From Alphaproteobacteria bacterium (GTDB lineage Bacteria; Pseudomonadota; Alphaproteobacteria; SMXQ01): 40,607 bases of DNA. Made by a program: the position numbers and the translations under genes. Below, one piece after another: positions 1-6,846 of this stretch. Position 1 is the stretch's first letter; every line of letters begins with the position of its first letter. The notes below the pieces were generated by a model. The model made no database searches. It was not told the DNA's origin and saw nothing but the letters and a program-made list of their open reading frames with translations. The stretch spans positions 1 through 40,607 of the forward strand of contig WHSO01000027.1 of NCBI GenBank assembly GCA_009380075.1, in the 5' to 3' direction.

Positions 1-114
1 CGAATAATGTCGTTCCTCCGGCGTCTATGAACAGAGCAGACCAGAGACGGGTTCCTCGATCCCAAGCCCGGGCGACGGAAAATTTCCATAATCAAGGAGC
101 ATAAGACGCGACCC

Positions 115-147
115 ATGCACGCTGGCCGGAAAATACGGCCCTCATGA
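115..147 (+). other. possible 10-residue leader peptide and hairpin ahead of opgG
   Basis: An ATG at 115 opens a reading frame of ten codons ending in TGA at 145-147, which overlaps the ATG of opgG at 144. A perfect 5-bp stem (GGCCG at 124-128, CGGCC at 136-140, 7-base loop) lies within it, directly before the opgG start. The only clear Shine-Dalgarno sequence, AAGGAG at 94-99, is too far from opgG and somewhat far (15 bases) from ATG 115. Translational coupling or mRNA-structure control of opgG is inferred. Chance occurrence cannot be excluded. Confidence 0.3.
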
Positions 148-1712
148 AGGCATTGGCGAGGCGGCACTTCCTGCGCCGGGCGCTGATGATAAGCGCCGCC
201 GGACTGATCGATCCGCGGCTCGTGTTAGCGGCCGAGGCCGATTCGGCCGACAATGGTGCCGCCCAAGCCTTCGACGCGGAGTGGCTTCGTCATCATGCGC
301 GGGAACTCGCCGGCTCCGCCTATCGGCCACCGCCCAAGGCCTCCCATCCGGCTTTGGCGAAAATTGGCTTCGATAAATATCAGAATATTCGATTTCGCCG
401 CGACCATGCCCTCTGGCACGGCGAAGACCTTCAATTCCAGATCGACTTCTTTCACCCGGGGCATTTTTTCAAGGAACCCGTCCGGGTCTTCCAGGTCGTC
501 GATGGCCAGGCGCATCCGCTCCGCATTACCCGTTCCATGTTCGATTATGGCGGCAACACGTTCGACCCGCCGCTTCCCGACAACGTCGGCGCCGCCGGCT
601 TTCGGCTCCACTACCATACCGACTTCACGCGCGACATGGCGTCATTCCTTGGCGCCAGCTACTTCCGGGCCGTCGGCGGCGAAATGCAGTACGGGATTTC
701 CGCACGGGGAATCGCCGTCGATACCGCCCTGCCCAGCGGCGAGGAATTCCCCGCATTCCGCACGTTCTGGATCGAACGTCCACGGCGGGACAAATCGGCG
801 CTGACGGTTCATGCGCTGCTTGACGGCCCCAGCCTCACGGGAGCGTACCGCTTCGTCATCCGGCCGGGACAGATCACCGTGACTTCGGTCGAAGCCTCGC
901 TCTTCCCGCGCAAAACCATCAAGCGAATCGGGATCGCCCCGATCACCAGCATGTACCAGCATGGCGAGAACGACCACCGCATGTACAACGACTTCCGGCC
1001 CGAGGTGCACGATTCCGACGGGCTTGCCATTGTGCGGGGTAACGGCGAACGCATCTGGCGTCCCCTCGTCAATCCGCCCGAAGTCCGTGTCAATGCCTAC
1101 GCCGACGAAAATCCACGAGGGTTCGGGGCGTTGCAGCGCGACCGGGATTTCGCCAACTATCAGGACGATGGCATCTACTACAACCGCCGCCCGAACCTGT
1201 GGGTGGAACCACAGGGACAATGGGGCCCGGGCACGATCTACCTCATAGAGATTCCCGCCAACGAAGAGATCTTCGACAATATCGTCGCATTCTGGACCCC
1301 CCGGGAGGCGCCGCAGCCCGGCCGGGAAATCCGGCTGGCCTACAACCTCAGCTGGGGCCAGGGCGTGCCCGACCTCTATTCCCCGGTGGGCCGGGTGATC
1401 GCGACACGATCCGGAATCGGAGGTATTCCGGGCCAGGACAAAGGACGTGACACGCAAAAATTCGTCATCGACTTCAAGGGTGGACCGCTCAAACTCCTCA
1501 GGAAGGACGCACCGGTCGAAGCGGTCATCAGCGCGTCCCGCGGCAACATCGTGAAGGTCGCCACGCGCCCGATCAGGGAACTCGACGGCTGGCGGACCAA
1601 TTTCGACCTCAGGCAGGAAGGCAGGCAGCCCGTGGACCTGCGCTGTTATCTCCGCCTGGGAACCAGCGCGTTGACGGAAACGTGGAGCTACCAATGGACC
1701 CCGCCACGATGA
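144..1712 (+). CDS. opgG: periplasmic glucan biosynthesis protein, OpgG/OpgD (MdoG) family
   Basis: The 522-residue product belongs to the MdoG/OpgG family, which acts in the periplasm on the backbone of osmoregulated periplasmic glucans made by OpgH. The N-terminus has a twin-arginine motif (RRHFLRRAL, residues 7-15), a hydrophobic stretch and an Ala-rich cleavage region. This points to Tat export, as known for the OpgD paralogue. The mature part starts with the family-typical segment FDAEWLRHHARELA, and keeps the aromatic/Gly-rich motifs around GASYFRAVGG and FRTFWIERP. The length is normal. The start at 144 is forced, because an in-frame stop lies at 102-104. Its usual partner opgH is present but 2.6 kb away on the opposite strand, so the two are not co-transcribed here. 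Which of OpgG or OpgD it is functionally cannot be decided from sequence alone. Confidence 0.93.
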   Translation: MKALARRHFLRRALMISAAGLIDPRLVLAAEADSADNGAAQAFDAEWLRHHARELAGSAYRPPPKASHPALAKIGFDKYQNIRFRRDHALWHGEDLQFQIDFFHPGHFFKEPVRVFQVVDGQAHPLRITRSMFDYGGNTFDPPLPDNVGAAGFRLHYHTDFTRDMASFLGASYFRAVGGEMQYGISARGIAVDTALPSGEEFPAFRTFWIERPRRDKSALTVHALLDGPSLTGAYRFVIRPGQITVTSVEASLFPRKTIKRIGIAPITSMYQHGENDHRMYNDFRPEVHDSDGLAIVRGNGERIWRPLVNPPEVRVNAYADENPRGFGALQRDRDFANYQDDGIYYNRRPNLWVEPQGQWGPGTIYLIEIPANEEIFDNIVAFWTPREAPQPGREIRLAYNLSWGQGVPDLYSPVGRVIATRSGIGGIPGQDKGRDTQKFVIDFKGGPLKLLRKDAPVEAVISASRGNIVKVATRPIRELDGWRTNFDLRQEGRQPVDLRCYLRLGTSALTETWSYQWTPPR

Positions 1713-1828
1713 AAGAAACCGGCTACCTGTTGCTGGCCCGGTACGCTTGTGGCCGGTGGTAAGCGGAAATGCGTGACGGCTGGGCTACAGCGCCTTTGGC
1801 TCCTGTCCTCGTCCCAGCCGGGAGACGT
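1713..1828. other. convergent intergenic region with a weak inverted repeat
   Basis: This gap of about 115 bp separates opgG from the oppositely oriented anti-sigma gene. It contains a 7-bp inverted repeat (GGCTGGG near 1779-1785, CCCAGCC near 1813-1819) with a 27-base loop and no T-tract. It may serve as a weak bidirectional transcription stop. No coding capacity is supported. Confidence 0.25.
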
Positions 1829-2761
1829 TCACCGTTCGATGGGCGCCCCGACTTTCGTTTCCCCGCCGCCCTTCCGCAGGTCGATTCCGCTGCCTCCCGA
1901 GAGCAAGGGGCGAACGTCGCTGCGGGAGACATCAGGATCGCTGACCGGCTCGCCGAGCTGGTTCTGGACGACCTTCGCGACGTCGAGTAATTGCTCGCGC
2001 GGCATGCCACTGACGAGACTGAACTCGAACTTTCCCTGACGCCAGTAAAAGGTCGAGAGATCGCCCTGCTGGGCGAAGGTGAATGTCGTGCGGGAATTGT
2101 CCCGGGGGCTCGCGCCGACATAGAGGCTCACCTGCCCTTGCTTGCCCCGGTAGATCAATTGCAGGACCAACTGGTCGCGGATGAAGAATATCCGCCCGCC
2201 GGCAAGCAGGAGGTCGAAGGACTTCAGATTGGGCGCCGAACGAATGGACGACGACGAGCGCTGCGACAGCCATCCCACCAGGGCATTTCCGGCGGCCGCG
2301 CCTTTTTCGACGAGAGGCGGTGACTGATCGCCGGTCAGCATTGCATGGGCTTCGACGGCGCGACGCGTAAACGCGGAAAAGGGGTCCTCCTGGTGCGCGA
2401 CCTGCTGCACCAGACCGGGCCACTCTTCATGCGCGACCCAACCCGACGCCACCGCAAGCACGAGCGCCGCCGCCATCGCCCCGCGACGCAACAGGCGGCG
2501 AAACGGTCCGCCCCTGTCGGGAGACGACAGCTTTTCCAGCATGAGCTCCATGGACGCGGGCAAGGGGCGCCTGGTCATGATGTCGTAGGCCTGGTGCAGG
2601 GCGACATTCTGGGCGCGATACGCGGTGACCCGTTCGGCTTCCTCGGGATGCAACGCGAGGTAGGCCTCCACGGTGGCCCGGAGATTGATTTCCAGCAGGC
2701 CATCGACGTAGGCCTGCAGGTCCTCTTCCCGCACCTGGGCGTCATGATGAATGATCGACAC
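1829..2761 (-). CDS. membrane anti-sigma factor (partner of the adjacent ECF sigma)
   Basis: The 310-residue protein begins with an anti-sigma N-terminal domain of the DLQAYVDGLL type (residues 14-24), usual in regulators that bind ECF sigma factors in the cytoplasm. One transmembrane helix follows at about residues 93-110, after an Arg-rich RRLLRRG segment. The remaining 190 residues are predicted periplasmic and have no recognised domain. No zinc-binding HxxxCxxC motif is seen. The start is GTG at 2761, five bases beyond the stop of the sigma gene. AAAGGG inside the end of the sigma gene serves as ribosome-binding site, so the two genes are translationally linked. Release of the sigma factor in response to an envelope signal is the usual logic of such pairs. 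The signal here is unknown. Confidence 0.88.
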   Translation of the reverse strand: MSIIHHDAQVREEDLQAYVDGLLEINLRATVEAYLALHPEEAERVTAYRAQNVALHQAYDIMTRRPLPASMELMLEKLSSPDRGGPFRRLLRRGAMAAALVLAVASGWVAHEEWPGLVQQVAHQEDPFSAFTRRAVEAHAMLTGDQSPPLVEKGAAAGNALVGWLSQRSSSSIRSAPNLKSFDLLLAGGRIFFIRDQLVLQLIYRGKQGQVSLYVGASPRDNSRTTFTFAQQGDLSTFYWRQGKFEFSLVSGMPREQLLDVAKVVQNQLGEPVSDPDVSRSDVRPLLSGGSGIDLRKGGGETKVGAPIER

Positions 2762-2766
2762 GGCGA

Positions 2767-3315
2767 CTAGGCCCTTTCGTTGACCGCTGTCATGGCACCA
2801 TCCTGCAAGGCTCTCTCCGTACGCTCGTTCTGGTCGTTATTCATGTGGCGCCGCAGCATTTCCCGTCCGCGCGACAGCCGTGACATGATGGTTCCGATAG
2901 GCACGCCGAGGATATCCGCCGTCTGGCGATAGCTCATGCCTTCCAGCCCGACGAGAAGAACCACCGAACGATGCGTGTCGGGAAGGGCCGCGAGTCCGCG
3001 CTTCAGGTCGCGGATTTCGAGGCGCTCCTGCTGGTTGGGCAGGGCCCGAAGGATCGGCGTGGCGTCCTCGATCGGCACCTGGATGCCCTGTCGGCGCTGC
3101 CGAATGACGCCATCCACGTAGATATTGTGCAGGATCGTGAAGAGGTAGGCCCGGTGATCGCGGACCTTGGCCCAGACGTGGGCGCGAGACAGCGCTCGCG
3201 CCAAACATTCCTGGACGAGGTCGTCGGCCTCGATCGAATTGCCCGATAAGGCCATTGCATAACGACGCAGTCCCAAAATATGAGATTTCAGGATCTCTCC
3301 GAGTTTTTCCGCCAT
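2767..3315 (-). CDS. ECF-family RNA polymerase sigma factor
   Basis: The 182-residue protein has the two-domain ECF layout. Region 2 spans about residues 12-75, with the core-binding motif EADDLVQECLARAL and the -10-recognising segment HRAYLFTILHNIYVD. Region 4 spans about residues 105-160, with the helix-turn-helix MSYRQTADILGVPIGTIMSRLSRGR. No extra C-terminal domain is present. It is followed immediately by its membrane anti-sigma factor, so its activity is probably held at the membrane until an envelope signal arrives. Likely neighbouring targets, by position only, are the PRC-barrel gene and the opg genes. I could not identify its promoter motif upstream of those genes. The subgroup assignment would need a search against an ECF classification. 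Confidence 0.94.
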   Translation of the reverse strand: MAEKLGEILKSHILGLRRYAMALSGNSIEADDLVQECLARALSRAHVWAKVRDHRAYLFTILHNIYVDGVIRQRRQGIQVPIEDATPILRALPNQQERLEIRDLKRGLAALPDTHRSVVLLVGLEGMSYRQTADILGVPIGTIMSRLSRGREMLRRHMNNDQNERTERALQDGAMTAVNERA

Positions 3316-3421
3316 GGTTCTCTTGCCCCTTGATGCGAGGATGGTGACGGTCCCAGCGCCTCAAACACTTGGTTCGGTGCGTTTTGTTGGGACGCGCCCC
3401 CAATACCGATGGGGAAAGCCT

Positions 3422-3451
3422 ATTCGCGAATTGCATGACGGTGCGTGTCAA
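3422..3451 (-). promoter_or_regulatory. possible housekeeping-type promoter of the ECF sigma operon
   Basis: On the minus strand a perfect TTGACA (3451-3446) is followed after 18 bases by GCGAAT (3427-3422), a 3-of-6 match to TATAAT. It would give a leader of about 100 bases before the ATG at 3315. The -10 element is poor, and an autoregulatory ECF-type promoter elsewhere in this gap is equally possible. Confidence 0.3.
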
Positions 3452-3537
3452 AGCTGTGAGAATTTTGTGGTATTGGCTCTAAGACCGTTATGGCGGTGCA
3501 TTATTCCCTCTGCCCTTCGTCGTAGGTCCGCCGGATC

Positions 3538-3566
3538 AAAAAAATGCTGGGCCGCATGGGCCCAGC
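3538..3566 (-). terminator. intrinsic terminator, minus strand
   Basis: An 8-bp GC-rich stem (GCTGGGCC at 3546-3553, GGCCCAGC at 3559-3566) encloses a 5-base loop. On the minus strand it is followed by A and seven T residues (3545-3538). This is a textbook Rho-independent terminator. It would end transcripts coming from the PRC-barrel gene, or from a small RNA, before they enter the ECF operon. Confidence 0.85.
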
Positions 3567-3710
3567 AAGTCCCCAGGAATTCCGGATTTGGCAGTGGGGC
3601 CGGGAGGCACCCCTTCCTGGGAGCGCCCTCGCTGGGTAGCTGATACCAGTCTACCGGTGGGGGAAGAGGGCGCTTTAAGTTTGCCAACAGGCGCCGGGGC
3701 AAGCGCCTCC
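3538..3710 (-). ncRNA. candidate structured small RNA or 3'-UTR RNA
   Basis: Between the PRC-barrel stop codon and the terminator lie further perfect inverted repeats: 3572-3579 with 3614-3621 (8 bp), 3622-3630 with 3666-3674 (9 bp), and 3689-3694 with 3703-3708 (6 bp). The 9-bp repeat encloses an inner 5-bp pair, 3635-3639 with 3651-3655. Read on the minus strand, the predicted loops carry C-rich stretches such as GCCTCCCGG and TTCCCCCACC, which could pair with Shine-Dalgarno sequences. No credible protein frame fits. The element may be processed from the PRC mRNA or have its own promoter. It matches no RNA family I can name, and a cluster of palindromic repeats without RNA function is an alternative. 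Confidence 0.5.
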
Positions 3711-3716
3711 GGTAAT

Positions 3717-4199
3717 TTACTTCTGCATCGGCGGGGATTTCCCGAGATCGTCAACGCTCTTGAATTCCGGAGCGGCCTGGATATCGTTCTGGGTCAGGCG
3801 GACGAGAACCATCGTATCATCCCCCTTCCCGGACTTGGGGCCCGATTCGATGCTGACCTTGCTGGCCGAGACACCAACGGACTTGCCGCCCAGTCCCAGA
3901 AAGCTGCCCGAAGCGATCACCAGGCCGCTGACCTGCCCCTGCGGGCCGATGATCAGGTCCTTGACGACGCCGATCTTCTTGCCATCCGGTGTCATCACCG
4001 GGCTGCCCATGAGGTCCTTGGCAAGAATTTCATTGGACGTCTGACTCGTGATAATGCCCGTGCCCGCACCGGGGCTGGGCGCCGTCGCGGCCGGAGGCGA
4101 CGCACCGGTATCCGGCGGGGGCGCCGACTGTGCGAATGCGGGTACCGACGCGAGGAGGGCGAGCGTTGCAAGGCTCGTAATCAGGGTTTTCTTCATCAT
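3717..4199 (-). CDS. secreted PRC-barrel domain protein
   Basis: The 160-residue product starts with a Sec signal peptide (MMKKTLITSLATLALLASVP, cleavage near AFA-QS). A Pro/Ala/Gly-rich linker follows, then a PRC-barrel domain at about residues 58-130, containing the typical segment GKKIGVVKDLIIGPQGQVSGLVI. PRC-barrels are small beta-barrels found in RNA-processing and photosynthetic proteins. Secreted forms are common in alphaproteobacteria but their role is poorly known. I place the start at 4199, where a GGAGTGGAG ribosome-binding site precedes two consecutive ATG codons. An upstream in-frame ATG at 4229 has no such site. It stands alone between opgH and the ECF operon, followed by a structured region and a terminator. 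An envelope-stress role is a positional guess. Confidence 0.88.
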   Translation of the reverse strand: MMKKTLITSLATLALLASVPAFAQSAPPPDTGASPPAATAPSPGAGTGIITSQTSNEILAKDLMGSPVMTPDGKKIGVVKDLIIGPQGQVSGLVIASGSFLGLGGKSVGVSASKVSIESGPKSGKGDDTMVLVRLTQNDIQAAPEFKSVDDLGKSPPMQK

Positions 4200-4309
4200 G
4201 TCTCCACTCCTTGTTGACGCGTCTTCCATAAGGTGACCGTGGCGGACGGCGGGACGCAGAACCGCACCGATTCCACGTACTTTCCTCCATAGACGGCCCC
4301 TGGGGACAG

Positions 4310-6394
4310 CTATTCCCCCCTATTTCGGCCCAGATCCGGCCGTGCCGACGGGCGGGCCCGCTGGCGCAAGGCGTGCATCCACATCACGCTGCCCGCATCC
4401 GACAGCGCCTCCCATTGCTCCGCCGTCGACAGGGACGAAATTCCGTGGCGTGCGGCCCGCCTTACGAGGCTTCCCCGCGGGCGCGTCACGGTCCCGGCCG
4501 TACCGGAAAGCAGGGTGGCATGGAGGGCATTAACGTGGGGATCGACAAGCAGACGATCGAGGGCGCGGTCACCTTCCGCCGACTCTTGTGCTGCCGTCTT
4601 GTCCTTCAAGGCCGCCTCGAACATGCGCACGAGCGGCGACGGCCGCGATTCGCTCGGCACCAGAAAGAGCCGACCTGCCGCCTGTCCGAGGACAGAACTC
4701 GACAACGCGAGGCTCAGGGGAACGGCAAGGATCGGGCCGGCCAGAACGGGCGACAGCCAGAACAGGGACTCCGGAACGAAATAGTTCGCTGCGATCGCTG
4801 CGCCGAGCCCGCCCACGACATGCTCGGCGTGTGCCCGCACCACCACCAGCAGGGGCGCGCGGGTCCGGCCGCGCTGCTGTGGTATCCAGCCCGTGTCGCG
4901 CCCGAGCAATGTCAGGATCACGAACCGCGTATGGAAAGCCATCAGCACTGGCGCGACGAGCGCCGAAAGAGTGGTCTCGGCAAGCGCGCCGACGCTCGCA
5001 GCGACACGCCCCCCGAAACGGGCCACGCGATCGCCATCGGTGACAAGGAAAAGGAGACCGATCAGCTTCGGCAGGAACAGGATCGCCAGCGTGGCACCAA
5101 GCAGGAGTTGCGCTTCCATCGCATGGGAGATCGGCCACAGCGGGAAAAAACTGCTCTCGGTGAAATACACGTGTTCGGAATTGGTCCGCCGCCACAGGTC
5201 GGCGGTCGAGATCACGATGAATATCAGCCACAGGGGCGACGCGACATAGGTCATGATCCCCGTTATCAGGTGCAGGCGGCTCATCGGACGCAGGCCATGT
5301 GCCAACAGCGGCCGAAGGTGCTGCAGATTTCCCTGGCACCAGCGCCGGTCGCGTTGCGCGTTGGCCAGCAACGTCGGCGGCACTTCCTCGTAGCTTTCGC
5401 CGAGATCGGGCGCGAGCGTAACCTCCCAGCCCGCCCGCACGAGGAGCGCCGCTTCGACAAAATCATGACTGAGAATCTGTCCGCCGAAGGGGCGACGACC
5501 GGGCAGTCGCGGCAGGCCACAATGCTGCATGAACGGCGCAACGCGGATGATCGCGTTATGCCCCCAGTAGTTCCCCTCCCCCAATTGCCAGAACGCCGCG
5601 CCCGCGACATGTGCCGGCCCATAGAGGTTTGCCGCGAACTGCTGCATGCGCGCGAGCAACGTACGGCCCCGGATCGGCACCGGGAATGTCTGGATCAGGC
5701 CGCAGCGCGGGTTTCCATCCATGCGGCGTACCAGTTCGACCATGGTCGCACCGCTCATCAGGCTGTCGGCATCGAGCACGATCATGTACCGGTAGCGGCG
5801 ACCCCATCGGCGACAGAAATCCGCGATGTTGCCGCTCTTGAATTCGGTGTTCCGGGGGCGATGCCGGTAGAAGATGCGGCTCGACGCGGGCAGTTTCCGG
5901 CATAGCGCCAGCCAGGCGATTTCCTCCTGGACCCATATCTCGGGATCGATTGTGTCGCTGAGGATGAAGACGTCGAATGTATCGCCCGAACCGGTGTCCC
6001 GGAACGACCGGTAAACTGCCTCGATCCGGGCGAACACCGCGGCGATGTCCTCGTTGAAGATAGGCACCAGCAGCGCGGTCCGTGACGGGCTGTGGCTTCC
6101 CGCCCACTCCATCGGTTCCATGGGCACCGAGGGACGCGAGCGTGCGCCAAGCCGTGCGGCGAGCAGCACGCCGTAGCCGATCATCACCGTCCAGAACGAT
6201 ACGCAGATCCACGTGAACAGAAGCGCAAACAGTGTGAGCAGGACGGCATTGATCCAGACGATTCCGCCGGGCTCGAGGACTTGCCACAGCACCAGGGTTG
6301 CCACGGTGGAGCTCGCGAGAACGAGGCTGCCAAACACGATGCGGCGCAGGGCCGGGTTCGCGCCGCCGGCGGCGGGAACCCGGTTACGGACCAT
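4310..6394 (-). CDS. opgH: glucans biosynthesis glucosyltransferase OpgH (MdoH)
   Basis: OpgH is the inner-membrane family-2 glycosyltransferase that polymerises glucose from UDP-glucose and passes the glucan to the periplasm. The 694-residue protein has two N-terminal membrane helices (about 17-40 and 45-72). The catalytic domain carries FILSDTIDPE (about 143-152), the DAD metal-binding motif (208-210), SHDFVEAALL with its His-Asp (about 309-318) and RDRRWCQGN (about 348-356). Several membrane helices follow at about residues 370-590. E. coli OpgH is about 150 residues longer at the N-terminus, and that extension is missing here. The start at 6394 overlaps the end of the small upstream gene by 11 bases. 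A short GGGGA/TCCCC pair lies at the stop codon but has no T-tract. Confidence 0.95.
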   Translation of the reverse strand: MVRNRVPAAGGANPALRRIVFGSLVLASSTVATLVLWQVLEPGGIVWINAVLLTLFALLFTWICVSFWTVMIGYGVLLAARLGARSRPSVPMEPMEWAGSHSPSRTALLVPIFNEDIAAVFARIEAVYRSFRDTGSGDTFDVFILSDTIDPEIWVQEEIAWLALCRKLPASSRIFYRHRPRNTEFKSGNIADFCRRWGRRYRYMIVLDADSLMSGATMVELVRRMDGNPRCGLIQTFPVPIRGRTLLARMQQFAANLYGPAHVAGAAFWQLGEGNYWGHNAIIRVAPFMQHCGLPRLPGRRPFGGQILSHDFVEAALLVRAGWEVTLAPDLGESYEEVPPTLLANAQRDRRWCQGNLQHLRPLLAHGLRPMSRLHLITGIMTYVASPLWLIFIVISTADLWRRTNSEHVYFTESSFFPLWPISHAMEAQLLLGATLAILFLPKLIGLLFLVTDGDRVARFGGRVAASVGALAETTLSALVAPVLMAFHTRFVILTLLGRDTGWIPQQRGRTRAPLLVVVRAHAEHVVGGLGAAIAANYFVPESLFWLSPVLAGPILAVPLSLALSSSVLGQAAGRLFLVPSESRPSPLVRMFEAALKDKTAAQESAEGDRALDRLLVDPHVNALHATLLSGTAGTVTRPRGSLVRRAARHGISSLSTAEQWEALSDAGSVMWMHALRQRARPSARPDLGRNRGE

Positions 6395-6806
6395 GGTCGA
6401 AAATGCCCGTCAGCAGGGCGACGAACCCCCCCCAAGCCGTTCCGACGTTGACCCCGGAAGGGATGAATTTCGACGACTCCGGCGTCGACCAGGTCGACGA
6501 AAGCTCATGACGCGGCATTGCCCCGGGCAGTTCGGCGGGCAGCAGCGCAGGCAGCATCGGCGCCGCCGTGACATGCACGCCATGACGCGCCAGCGCCGAA
6601 TGAATTTGGATCACGAGGCTGCGGGGGTCCGTCGGCGCGGCGGCGGCGACTGCGCCGATCACGAACCGTGTCGCGGCGTGGTCGTGCACGCCGCAGGCAC
6701 GAAGGTAGCTTTGCACCCATGGGGAAAGCCAAGCCGGCGCGCCCGGGGCACGAACGCCGGCCTTATCGGACGACGGGAGATACGCGTCATGCACTACATC
6801 GTACAT
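6384..6806 (-). CDS. hypothetical protein translationally coupled to opgH
   Basis: This 140-residue frame ends inside opgH, sharing 11 bases (GACCATGGTCC region), which suggests coupled translation. I recognise no domain. It has no signal peptide and is rich in Ala, Pro and His. Near its end, the segment LLPAELPGAMPRHEL recalls the Pro-rich motif at the N-terminus of long OpgH proteins. It could therefore be a split-off relic of the OpgH N-terminal extension, or a small partner of the synthase. This similarity is by eye only. The start at 6806 has a weak, distant AAGGA site. Codon use looks like that of the neighbours, and the opposite strand offers no better gene. Confidence 0.6.
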   Translation of the reverse strand: MYDVVHDAYLPSSDKAGVRAPGAPAWLSPWVQSYLRACGVHDHAATRFVIGAVAAAAPTDPRSLVIQIHSALARHGVHVTAAPMLPALLPAELPGAMPRHELSSTWSTPESSKFIPSGVNVGTAWGGFVALLTGIFDHGP

Positions 6807-6846
6807 CGTCGGACGAAAAATCCTTTCGATACTCGTTCCGCGCCCG

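Noticed and set aside
3538-3710. 6S RNA as identity of the structured element
   Set aside because: 6S RNA forms one long rod with a central bubble. Here the stems are sequential and separate, ending in an independent terminator hairpin.
4373-5905. Long plus-strand open frame antisense to opgH
   Set aside because: It has a shadow composition rich in Arg, Gln and His with no motif. OpgH on the other strand is unambiguous.
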